The notes under the pieces are model-generated. The model was given only the letters and a program-made list of their open reading frames with translations. It ran no database searches and was not told the DNA's origin. Below are positions 26,827 to 34,154 of a stretch of 37,192 nucleotides of DNA, in pieces. Position numbers and translations under genes: made by a program. Each line of letters opens with the position of its first letter. Position 1 is the first letter of the stretch. Origin of the DNA: Bacteroidia bacterium (GTDB taxonomy: Bacteria > Bacteroidota > Bacteroidia > JAIBAJ01); the NCBI GenBank assembly GCA_019695265.1, contig JAIBAJ010000022.1, forward strand, positions 1 to 37,192. Direction: 5' to 3'.

Positions 26827-27612
26827 ATGAATTTTCAGGAAATATTAACAGCTCTGGCATGTGTATTTATTTACATGAATAGCCTGTTCATTTTGGCTGT
26901 ACTATTAAAAAACAATAGTATTGTAGATATTGGTTGGGGAATTGGATTTATTTTAATTTCATTTTCCACACTTTACAACAAATTAGCCATATCAAACCTA
27001 AGCATTGTTTTGCTAACTATGGTTATACTTTGGGGCTTAAGATTGGCCATCTATATATTCATACGAAACTTCGGAAAAGGGGAAGACTATCGATACCTGC
27101 AATGGAGGAAAGAATGGGGTAAAACAGTTCTAATACGAAGCTATTTTCAAGTATTTATGCTACAAGGCAGCATTATGGTTGTAATCAGCAGCCCTATTCT
27201 ACTATTTTCTATACAACCTACCGAATTAATAATTGATTCATTCAATTGGGTTCAATATGTAGGTTTGATACTTTGGGCATTTGGATTGTCATTTGAAACT
27301 ATTGCAGACTTTCAGCTTTACCAATATAAATCCCTAGCTATTAACAAAGGTAAAATAATGAAAACCGGACTTTGGAGTTTAAGCCGACATCCTAATTACT
27401 TTGGTGAAGCCTTGGTTTGGTGGGGTATCTTCATATTCGTTTCCAACATAGGATGGACTTGGATTAGTATCCTAAGTCCACTGGTTATGACTTATCTACT
27501 TCGAAGAGTTTCAGGTGTGGATTTGTTAGAAAAGAAATACAGAGATAATCTTGAATACCAAGAATATGTTCGAAAAACGCCTGCCTTTATTCCTTATTTC
27601 AAATTGTGGTAG
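26827..27612 (+). CDS. DUF1295 / steroid 5-alpha-reductase-like membrane protein
   Basis: The protein has 261 residues from ATG at 26827; a TTG two codons earlier (26821) is less likely. It has six to seven membrane helices. KTGLWSLSRHPNYFGEALVWWGIFIF is the diagnostic C-terminal motif shared by DUF1295, isoprenylcysteine methyltransferases and sterol reductases, and binds NADPH or SAM. The substrate is unknown; a lipid or isoprenoid is a fair guess. It is the last gene of a plus-strand run. Its final 19 bp overlap the 3' end of yebC on the other strand. Confidence 0.88.
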   Translation: MNFQEILTALACVFIYMNSLFILAVLLKNNSIVDIGWGIGFILISFSTLYNKLAISNLSIVLLTMVILWGLRLAIYIFIRNFGKGEDYRYLQWRKEWGKTVLIRSYFQVFMLQGSIMVVISSPILLFSIQPTELIIDSFNWVQYVGLILWAFGLSFETIADFQLYQYKSLAINKGKIMKTGLWSLSRHPNYFGEALVWWGIFIFVSNIGWTWISILSPLVMTYLLRRVSGVDLLEKKYRDNLEYQEYVRKTPAFIPYFKLW

Positions 27613-28307
27613 ACATTTTGGACATCATCATCTTCTTCCATTTTTGCCACCATTTCCAAGATTTCATTCTCCACTTCTTCACTAGGTGGATCCACATGAC
27701 TTAGGGCCACCCGCGTCAATTCTGAACTAATCAATTTTACACCTTTTTCTTCTAAAACCTTTTGCATTCCCCCATAATCTTGGAAACTGGTATAGATGTA
27801 GCCTATATTTTCTTCATCCACTGCAATATCATCCAATCCAAAATCAATCAATTCCAATTCCAAATCATCTAAATCCAAACCTGTTGGATCAAATTTAAAT
27901 AAACCTTTTCGAACAAATACGAAGTCAAGCGAACCGGTTTTTCCAAGGGCACCTCCCCCTCTATTAAAGTACATTCTAACATTTGCAACTGTTCTGGTAG
28001 GATTATCCGTGGCGCACTCCAATAAAATAGCTACTCCATTGGGGCCATAGCCTTCATAAACCACTTCTTCATAATCTTTCTCATCTTTGGAGGAGGCCCG
28101 TTTAATAGCGGCTTCTACCCTATCCTTAGGCATATTAACCGATTTAGCATTCTGAATGGCGGCTCTCAATCTCGGATTACCTGAAGGATCCGGACCAGAT
28201 TGCTTAACAGCTATGGCAATCTCTTTTCCGATACGAGTAAAGGCTTTCGCCATTTTATCATATCGCGCAAACATTTTATACTTTCTTTTTTCAAAAACCC
28301 GTCCCAT
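27594..28307 (-). CDS. yebC: YebC/PmpR (TACO1) family protein
   Basis: The protein has 237 residues, normal for the family. It opens with MGRVFEKRKYKMFARYDKMAKAFTRIGKEI and has NPRLRAAIQNAKSVNMPKDRVEAAIKRA, then YEGYGPNGVAILLECATDNPTRTVANVR and GGALGKTGSLDFVF. Members were named DNA-binding regulators; relatives such as TACO1 and recent bacterial work support a role in translation on ribosomes, helping difficult sequences such as proline runs. It is monocistronic with an exact -7 box 23 bp before the ATG. Confidence 0.95.
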   Translation of the reverse strand: MGRVFEKRKYKMFARYDKMAKAFTRIGKEIAIAVKQSGPDPSGNPRLRAAIQNAKSVNMPKDRVEAAIKRASSKDEKDYEEVVYEGYGPNGVAILLECATDNPTRTVANVRMYFNRGGGALGKTGSLDFVFVRKGLFKFDPTGLDLDDLELELIDFGLDDIAVDEENIGYIYTSFQDYGGMQKVLEEKGVKLISSELTRVALSHVDPPSEEVENEILEMVAKMEEDDDVQNVYHNLK

Positions 28308-28329
28308 GTTACAATTTAGAATTATGCTG

Positions 28330-28337
28330 CAAAACTA
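28330..28337 (-). promoter_or_regulatory. Bacteroidota -7 promoter box (TAGTTTTG) of yebC
   Basis: This is an exact TAnnTTTG match on the minus strand, 22 bp before the yebC ATG. A TTTTGG about 20 bp upstream could be the -33 element. Confidence 0.6.
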
Positions 28338-28371
28338 AAAATGATTGAACTAAAAAACCAAAAAACTCACA

Positions 28372-28414
28372 CATCGGTTAATTTAGTAAAAAAACGCTTT
28401 TTTTGATACCGATG
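28372..28414. repeat. Nested inverted repeat in the yebC / sugar-transferase gap
   Basis: CATCGGT (28372-28378) pairs with ACCGATG (28408-28414). Inside it AAAAAAA (28388-28394) pairs with TTTTTTT (28398-28404) around CGC. It lies between divergent genes, close to where their promoters should be, and could be an operator or a bidirectional hairpin. Confidence 0.5.
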
Positions 28415-28470
28415 CAACCTTTTGAGCAATAATTTCATCTTGGTTATAGATAAACATGACTTAATATTTT

Positions 28471-29724
28471 ATGGAGTTGCAACACAAATCTATATTTACT
28501 TTACCTTTGACCCTAAAATCTACCATTAATAAATTTATGGGATTTGAAGATATTCCTGTTGCTTCACCTATTAGTAAGAATTACCAAATTATAGATCGTT
28601 CTAAAGCATCTATAGATTTGCCTTTAGATGTACTTTCGCCATTTGAACCAAATTCAGGTAAAGGTAAAAATAGGAATATGAATGTTTCTCAACAACAACT
28701 CGTAGAAGAAATAGGGGAAGAAGCTTATAAATACCTTAGTGAATTTGTAGAGTTACATTCCCAAACTACCTGTCTCTTAAGCACTACAACTCGTTTTAAC
28801 ATTCTGAATCAACCGAATAAAGAGTATAATGCTTTTGTTAATTTTCATAAGGTAAATGACATAAAGCTTATTAATAAATTTTTTGAATCCATTAATAGTA
28901 AACTGGAAGTTGGAGGATTATTCGTAGGCTGTGGAGAAACCCGATTGCTTAAAAAGCAACGAATTATGAAACGTTTCCCTTGGGGTATAAATTATTGCTA
29001 CATTTTCCTTGACTATTTAGTAAAAAGAGTATTCCCGAAATTAGGAAAACCAACTCGTAAAATTTATTTCTTTCTAACCAAAGGAAGAAATAGAGCGATT
29101 AGCCGAACAGAAATCCTTGGAAGACTTTATTCCTGTGGATTTGAATTTGTAGACGAAAAATATATTGGAGGTTTATACTACTTCATAATGAAGAAAGTAA
29201 ATGAACCTCTGTTTCCTGAAAATCCATCTTATGGACCTATTTTCAAAATGAGACGTGTAGGAAAGGGAGGTAAAATAATCCATGTATATAAACTTAGAAC
29301 AATGTACCCCTATTCGGAATACCTCCAAAAGTTTATTTATGAACGAAATGATTTGGCAGAAGGTGGGAAAATAGGAGATGATTTCAGGGTAACTACAGCT
29401 GGAAAATTGTTTAGAAAATTCTGGATTGATGAGCTACCTATGATTATCAACATGTTAAAAGGTGACTTAAAATTGGTTGGGGTTCGACCACTAAGCCAAC
29501 ATTTTTTAAGTTTATATTCACAGGAGCTAAGAGATCTTAGACTGCGCCATAAACCAGGTTTAGTTCCTCCTTTTTATGCGGATCTACCTAAAACATTAGA
29601 TGAAATTATGGCTTCAGAGATAAATTACCTCAAAGCATATGAAAAGAACCCATTTACCACTGATATCAAATACCTTTTCAAATCTTTCTACAATATTTTA
29701 ATTAAGAAAGCCAGGAGCCAATAA
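28471..29724 (+). CDS. Sugar-phosphate transferase domain fused to a methyltransferase-like domain
   Basis: The protein has 417 residues. The C-terminal part (about 255-417) is a bacterial sugar transferase of the PglC/WbaP type: MRRVGKGGKIIHVYKLRTM (260-278), WIDELPMIINMLKGDLKLVGVRP (318-340) with catalytic Asp320-Glu321, and HKPGLVPPFYADLP. Such enzymes put a sugar-phosphate on undecaprenyl phosphate to start polysaccharide synthesis. Residues about 80-245 resemble a SAM-methyltransferase fold (NFHKVNDIKLINKFFESINSKLEVGGLFVGCGE, cut here in family terms) but lack a clear GxGxG. The membrane re-entrant helix normally before the catalytic core is absent. The same two-part layout occurs in other Bacteroidota. 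It is monocistronic and convergent with the exonuclease (12 bp apart). Confidence 0.88.
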   Translation: MELQHKSIFTLPLTLKSTINKFMGFEDIPVASPISKNYQIIDRSKASIDLPLDVLSPFEPNSGKGKNRNMNVSQQQLVEEIGEEAYKYLSEFVELHSQTTCLLSTTTRFNILNQPNKEYNAFVNFHKVNDIKLINKFFESINSKLEVGGLFVGCGETRLLKKQRIMKRFPWGINYCYIFLDYLVKRVFPKLGKPTRKIYFFLTKGRNRAISRTEILGRLYSCGFEFVDEKYIGGLYYFIMKKVNEPLFPENPSYGPIFKMRRVGKGGKIIHVYKLRTMYPYSEYLQKFIYERNDLAEGGKIGDDFRVTTAGKLFRKFWIDELPMIINMLKGDLKLVGVRPLSQHFLSLYSQELRDLRLRHKPGLVPPFYADLPKTLDEIMASEINYLKAYEKNPFTTDIKYLFKSFYNILIKKARSQ

Positions 29725-29736
29725 TCTTCTCCTATA

Positions 29737-30450
29737 TTATTCTACTCTCTCAATTTGTTGATCTTTCAATGGATTCTCTCCACGATAACATTGAAATATT
29801 CTGGCCACACTAACTACATCCATTTCGCAATAAGAAACTATTCTACTTAGTTGGCCTCCAGAATAGTATAATTCGCCTACCATACTTCCATCTATGTCAT
29901 CTTTTGGGGAAGGCAATCCAAAGACATAAGTCAAGGTATCCAAGGATGTATAACTTTTAAAATCTCCAAACTTCCACAACTCCATAGTGTCCAAATGGGG
30001 AATCTCCCAGGGCTTCTTACCATGGTTATTTAATTGCTTTGGCAGTTTTAAACCATTAATTAATATTCTTCTCGCCAAAAACGGAAAATCGAATTCCTTT
30101 CCATTGTGTGCACACAAAACAAATTGAAAATTCGGCTTCAGCATCTCAATAAAATCGTGGAGAAGCTGGTATTCATTGTCACCACAAAACGATTTCACCC
30201 GGAAAACAAATTCATCATTTAATTTCGAAACAAAATACCCGCAGGAAATTACAATTACCTTTCCAAATTCAGCGTATATACCGGCTCGACTATACCATTC
30301 AGAAGGATCTGCTTCCTTGTCTCTAAAATACGCTACCTTCCTATCCCATAAGAGCCTTCCTTTTTCATCTAAATCTGCATAATTTCTTGCTATTGGCACA
30401 GTTTCTATATCTATAAAAAGAACCTGTTCTAAATTTACAAAATCATTCAT
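29737..30450 (-). CDS. Predicted 3'-5' exonuclease (DEDDy, PolB-exonuclease-like)
   Basis: The protein has 237 residues. The four acidic sites are visible: FIDIET (Asp14, Glu16), AHNGKEFDFPFL (Asp121) and SYCEMDVVSV (Tyr207, Asp211), giving the DEDDy class. The sequence resembles the family described as related to the exonuclease domain of PolB. It should remove nucleotides from DNA or RNA 3' ends with two metal ions. No polymerase domain is present, so it acts alone or with a partner. Its promoter lies partly inside the divergent mnmD 5' region. Confidence 0.88.
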   Translation of the reverse strand: MNDFVNLEQVLFIDIETVPIARNYADLDEKGRLLWDRKVAYFRDKEADPSEWYSRAGIYAEFGKVIVISCGYFVSKLNDEFVFRVKSFCGDNEYQLLHDFIEMLKPNFQFVLCAHNGKEFDFPFLARRILINGLKLPKQLNNHGKKPWEIPHLDTMELWKFGDFKSYTSLDTLTYVFGLPSPKDDIDGSMVGELYYSGGQLSRIVSYCEMDVVSVARIFQCYRGENPLKDQQIERVE

Positions 30451-30465
30451 AAAATATATTTAGAG

Positions 30466-30473
30466 CAAAAATA
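30466..30473 (-). promoter_or_regulatory. Bacteroidota promoter (TTTG-N19-TATTTTTG) of the exonuclease gene
   Basis: The -7 box TATTTTTG matches exactly. A -33 TTTG stands 19 bp upstream, the best-formed promoter in the window. The -33 part lies inside the first codons of the divergent mnmD gene, so transcription of the two could interfere. Confidence 0.65.
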
Positions 30474-30479
30474 GGCAAA

Positions 30480-31172
30480 ATGAACGAAAATTCAAATTAT
30501 TTTAAAATTTTAACTACGAATGATGGAAGCAATTCAATATACTCAGATTTTCAAAAATCCCTATTTCACTCTATACACGGAGCTGTTACCGAATCGAATC
30601 ATATATTTATTGAAAATGGTTTAAAATACAGTTTGAAGAATTTAAATTCAATTCGAGTTTTAGAAATGGGGCTTGGATCCGGATTAAACATTCTTTTAAC
30701 TTGGAACTATTTACAATCTAACCCGAACTTTACTTGCACATACATTAGTATAGAGGAATACCCAATTCCGATTGAACTTGTTAGTCAAATTAATTATGCC
30801 CGCTACGCATCAAGCCTTCCAATAAACTCTTTGCAGATTATACACCAAGCTAAATGGAACGAATTGATCAGATTGTCAGAGAATTTTTCATTAAAAAAAG
30901 TAAGTGCTAATATCATTAACCTTTCTTTCCAGCCAGAATTCCACCTCATATATTACGATGCATTTGCTCCGGAAGTCCAACCCGAATTGTGGACAACCGA
31001 GCTTTTTGAAAAACTTTACCAATCCCTTCTTCCAAATGGAACCCTTATCACTTATTGCGCAAAAGGTTATGTAAAAAGAAACTTGAAAAAAGTTGGATTT
31101 AAAATTGAGTCACTACCTGGTCCACCTGGCAAAAGAGAAATAACCAGGGCAATCAAACCTACTGAAAACTAA
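30480..31172 (+). CDS. mnmD: MnmD-type tRNA (mnm5s2U34) methyltransferase
   Basis: The protein has 230 residues. VLEMGLGSGLNILLT (60-74) is the SAM-binding motif and YYDAFAPEVQPELWT (158-172) is diagnostic for the methyltransferase half of MnmC, here stand-alone (MnmD). It methylates the 5-aminomethyl group of 2-thiouridine at wobble position 34 in Glu, Lys and Gln tRNAs. GPPGKREITRAIK at the C-terminus is conserved. TATATTTA (30455-30462) is a one-mismatch -7 box, 17 bp before the ATG. The last 14 bp overlap the end of comEC on the other strand. Confidence 0.92.
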   Translation: MNENSNYFKILTTNDGSNSIYSDFQKSLFHSIHGAVTESNHIFIENGLKYSLKNLNSIRVLEMGLGSGLNILLTWNYLQSNPNFTCTYISIEEYPIPIELVSQINYARYASSLPINSLQIIHQAKWNELIRLSENFSLKKVSANIINLSFQPEFHLIYYDAFAPEVQPELWTTELFEKLYQSLLPNGTLITYCAKGYVKRNLKKVGFKIESLPGPPGKREITRAIKPTEN

Positions 31173-33261
31173 CCACCTTACCTCCCTCAGCAAGATTAAG
31201 AATTTTTACCCTGCGCAGTTTCATAATTTGTTCTAAATAAGCCGCTTTTTTCTTCGAAATTCCATTTCCCAATACTACCAAATCAAGCCCTTCTACTCTC
31301 AAATTTTCCCAACCTTTGATATAGGCAGAATTTTGTAAATAAAGAATATCAATTTCGGGAGGCATTGCATCTTTTATTGTACATTTTCCCCACATAAAGC
31401 AAACTAGTTTTCCTGCTATCCTATATAAATGATATCCAGACTTTTGTTTATTTCCTGAATTATCCTTTTCCATTCTAGACCTTAAAACAGAATTACCTGC
31501 CGCTACCAATTCCATGCTTCCAAGTAATTCCCTTCTAATACTCTCTTCACCATCTTCTCTCATAACAACAATTTCATTTCCTTTTAGTATCCCCTGAATC
31601 AAATCACCTTTTCCTTTATAAAAAGCCAACTTAGAAGTTTGAAAATTCCTGTAAAACAAAAACAGATTGCCAACACAAATTACCCAAAAACAAAAAAGCA
31701 GCAGGAGCATTGCTCTAGCTTTACTCTTATTTAAAGCAAATAAAAGACCGAACAACATCAAATAAAACAAAACCAAATCAAAAATCGACCATACAATTCC
31801 TGTTGTAACCGCTCCCGGCAATCGTTCAATGGCAAATACCAATTCATTTAGCATCCAAACAGACCAATACAATGCTTTGCCAATCCAATAGGAAAAAACT
31901 GGGAAAATCCCGAAAACAGACAATGCAATACCTAAATAAATAACCAGGTTAGAAACCGGTATTACTAAATAATTTGATAGCAAAAAGTAATTAGGAAATT
32001 GATGAAAATAAAAAAAACACAATGGCAAAGTTGCTAAAGTTGCAACAACAGAAACCGCTGATACAGACCATATCCAATCAAGGAATTTCCATCGAAAAAA
32101 AACCATCCCATATAATTTCTTATACCATAACAAAATACCTAAAACAGCGACAAAAGAAAGCTGAAAGCCAACATTCCAAAATAATCTGATATCATAAAGA
32201 AGCAAAAAGAAGGCAACCATAAACAAGGTATTAACAGGATGTTGCCGCCTTCCAATCAATTCTCCAAAAACGATAAAGCTTAGCATTAAACTAGACCTTA
32301 AAACAGAAGGCGTTAATCCTGAAACAAGAGAATAAGCCCAAAGAACTAGAATTATGAATATTGACTTTATTACTCTACTCCAATTACTTCTATCCAATAG
32401 TTTTAATAAAAATTGTAATGCCAAAAATATCATTCCAACATGCATTCCTGAAACTGATAAAATATGCATTGCTCCTGATGATGCAAAGGCCGAAATAACT
32501 TCCATATCCATTTCATTTCGAAGTCCAAAAACCAAAGCAGTAGCTACAGAATATTCTCTTCCTGTAAGTCCACCTGATTTAAATCTAAGCGCTAAATAAT
32601 CAGAAGCCCTATTGGCCCAATCCATATACCACTCCAATTCACCAGATCCAACATAAATCCAATTTCTTGGACCTAATCTCATCGAACGATAAATGGACTG
32701 ATTCCCAAAGTATTCCTTTGGACTAAACCCAAATGGATTAACCGGTCCCATTAAATCTTTAGTAAAGCTTTCAACTAAAAGTCGACTTTTATAATCAAGT
32801 TGGATACCTTTTAAATCATTTACTTGAATGTAAACCAAAACTCTGCCATGCGTTGGGATAAAATCAGAATCAATCTTAACAGCCAAAACTTCAGCAGCAA
32901 ATCGAAAGTTATCCCTTTTTAAGACAGGCCTTTCATCAAGCTCTATTAGAAATACACCAGAAGGCCTTTCATTAACTACATTCTGCCAATGACTACCACT
33001 TCTCTTGTCATTAACTAACTGATTTTGAATAATTCCCAAACCACATAACAACAGTAAGCTAAGCACCCCCCATATCCAGATTAATCCAAAACGTACCAGC
33101 CTATTGTATAAAAAACTACTCAGAAAAGAAAGCAAACATATTGCCAAAGAAAATAATACAATATCATAATCAGAACTAATAATAAATACCCCTCCAAAAA
33201 CAATAGAAGCGCAGTAAAATAAGGAAATTCTAAAAAATGGATACTTATAAATATAATCCAT
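31159..33261 (-). CDS. comEC: ComEC/Rec2 family DNA-uptake channel
   Basis: The protein has 700 residues. An N-terminal DUF4131-like part (about 10-190) with two or three helices is followed by the Competence domain (about 235-510). Its signature is AMHILSVSGMHVGMIFLAL (264-282), followed by LTPSVLRSSLMLSFIVFGELIGR. The C-terminal 150 residues are soluble and lack the HxHxDH metallo-beta-lactamase motif seen in many ComEC proteins, a form common in Bacteroidota. The family passes single-stranded DNA across the inner membrane during transformation. An exact -7 box lies 27-34 bp before the ATG. Confidence 0.92.
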   Translation of the reverse strand: MDYIYKYPFFRISLFYCASIVFGGVFIISSDYDIVLFSLAICLLSFLSSFLYNRLVRFGLIWIWGVLSLLLLCGLGIIQNQLVNDKRSGSHWQNVVNERPSGVFLIELDERPVLKRDNFRFAAEVLAVKIDSDFIPTHGRVLVYIQVNDLKGIQLDYKSRLLVESFTKDLMGPVNPFGFSPKEYFGNQSIYRSMRLGPRNWIYVGSGELEWYMDWANRASDYLALRFKSGGLTGREYSVATALVFGLRNEMDMEVISAFASSGAMHILSVSGMHVGMIFLALQFLLKLLDRSNWSRVIKSIFIILVLWAYSLVSGLTPSVLRSSLMLSFIVFGELIGRRQHPVNTLFMVAFFLLLYDIRLFWNVGFQLSFVAVLGILLWYKKLYGMVFFRWKFLDWIWSVSAVSVVATLATLPLCFFYFHQFPNYFLLSNYLVIPVSNLVIYLGIALSVFGIFPVFSYWIGKALYWSVWMLNELVFAIERLPGAVTTGIVWSIFDLVLFYLMLFGLLFALNKSKARAMLLLLFCFWVICVGNLFLFYRNFQTSKLAFYKGKGDLIQGILKGNEIVVMREDGEESIRRELLGSMELVAAGNSVLRSRMEKDNSGNKQKSGYHLYRIAGKLVCFMWGKCTIKDAMPPEIDILYLQNSAYIKGWENLRVEGLDLVVLGNGISKKKAAYLEQIMKLRRVKILNLAEGGKVVSFQ

Positions 33262-33287
33262 AAAAATTAATTAATAATATATAGGAA

Positions 33288-33295
33288 CAAAAATA
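33288..33295 (-). promoter_or_regulatory. Bacteroidota -7 promoter box (TATTTTTG) of comEC
   Basis: This is an exact TAnnTTTG match on the minus strand, 26 bp before the comEC ATG. TTGG about 17 bp upstream is a possible -33 element. Confidence 0.55.
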
Positions 33296-33424
33296 ATAGA
33301 AATTTCAAATACCAACTCAATTGGAAAACTATTTTAATCTACAACATTCACATAATTGGGTTAAATAGGGTACTTCGAAAAAGTCAACCAGGAGGAAACG
33401 ACCATTTTTAAAATACTTTTTATG

Positions 33425-33565
33425 CGGGCCCCCTCCGCCCAACAAGCCTTAACAAAGCTCAGAACTACCTGCATGGGCGTTCGGGTCACGCTTTCGGCTG
33501 TAGTCCAAGCCAACTCCGCTTAACCGCTGCGTTGGCTTGGAGCTACTTGCCTCTATCGTTGCCCG
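33425..33565 (-). repeat. Structured intergenic element, copy D (subfamily 1)
   Basis: On the minus strand CGGGC (33565-33561) pairs with GCCCG (33429-33425). The arm uses ACG/CGT, GGC/GCC and GTAG/CTAC. The apical hairpin is long and unrelated in sequence to the other copies: TCCAAGCCAAC pairs with GTTGGCTTGGA. Hairpin 3 is CGCCCA/TGGGCG. The internal loop is ATAGA/GAAAG, with one A-A mismatch. Confidence 0.85.
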
Positions 33566-33768
33566 ATGCGTAACCAATCAGAGCAACTTCTGTCCCAACT
33601 ATTAACTGTATCTATATGTCCTCAAAAGAAAGTCGTGGTATTATTAGAAGAATCATGGCAACCTGCCAGGGAATAAAGTGCTTAAATAATTGAATAAAAA
33701 TGATTTGAGTGTTTTTTAGGTGACCCTAAATAATCATTAAAATCAGACACATTAAAGACTTGCACCCT

Positions 33769-33913
33769 GGGGCAACGATTGAGGCAAGTAGCCCACAGGC
33801 GCACACGGCGCTAGCCAAGTGCGACGAGGACTACAGCCGAAAGCGTGACCCGAACGCCCTAGTCAGAAAAGAATGGATTATGCAGAAAACCGGGAAGGGC
33901 GAAAGGGGGCCCT
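33769..33913 (+). repeat. Structured intergenic element, copy E (subfamily 1, divergent)
   Basis: GGGGC (33769-33773) pairs with GCCCT (33909-33913), including one G-T. The arm has ACG/CGT, ATTGA/GAAAG, GGC/GCC and GTAG/CTAC, with an apical CGCAC/GTGCG plus GGC-GCTA-GCC. Hairpin 3 is CGCCCT/AGGGCG, a compensated change from CGCCCA/TGGGCG. Its 3' part, GCGAAAGGG, resembles copy B and links the two subfamilies. Confidence 0.83.
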
Positions 33914-34095
33914 CCAAATTAGAAAACTGATTTATCCCAGATTACGCATTACAAATTCTTAACTCGGGGTAAACCAAACTAAATCAAGTAGTTCGGATTA
34001 GGAATCCTCCTATTGATTAATTTGGGTTTATGATATAAGACTTTCGTATATGAAGTCAAGAGCTTTCAAACAGAAATGAGGTTTAACCCCAACTG

Positions 34096-34137
34096 CAAAA
34101 AAAATGGGGCTCCATCCTATTCGGAGAAGCCCCATTT
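34096..34137 (-). terminator. Intrinsic terminator of the giant surface protein gene
   Basis: On the minus strand AAATGGGGCT (34137-34128) pairs with AGCCCCATTT (34111-34102) around a 16-base loop and runs into eight Ts (34104-34097). It starts 18 bp after the stop at 34155. Confidence 0.85.
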
Positions 34138-34154
34138 CAAAAGGTTATTGAAAA

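Larger units (their letters stand above)
33262..34154. other. Gene-free region with two inverted element copies and a terminator
   Basis: The region is about 890 bp between comEC and the giant surface protein gene. It contains the comEC promoter, element copies D (33425-33565, minus) and E (33769-33913, plus), and the terminator at 34096-34137. The 203 bp between D and E and the 180 bp after E show no gene. Confidence 0.7.

Noticed and set aside
9454-33913. The repeated element as a set of intrinsic terminators
   Set aside because: No U-run follows the last stem in the sense orientation (the 3' flanks are A-rich), and copies A and B lie between divergent genes where no terminator is needed.
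9454-33913. The repeated element as a CRISPR array or IS
   Set aside because: Copies are kilobases apart, on both strands, without spacers; no transposase is encoded beside any copy.
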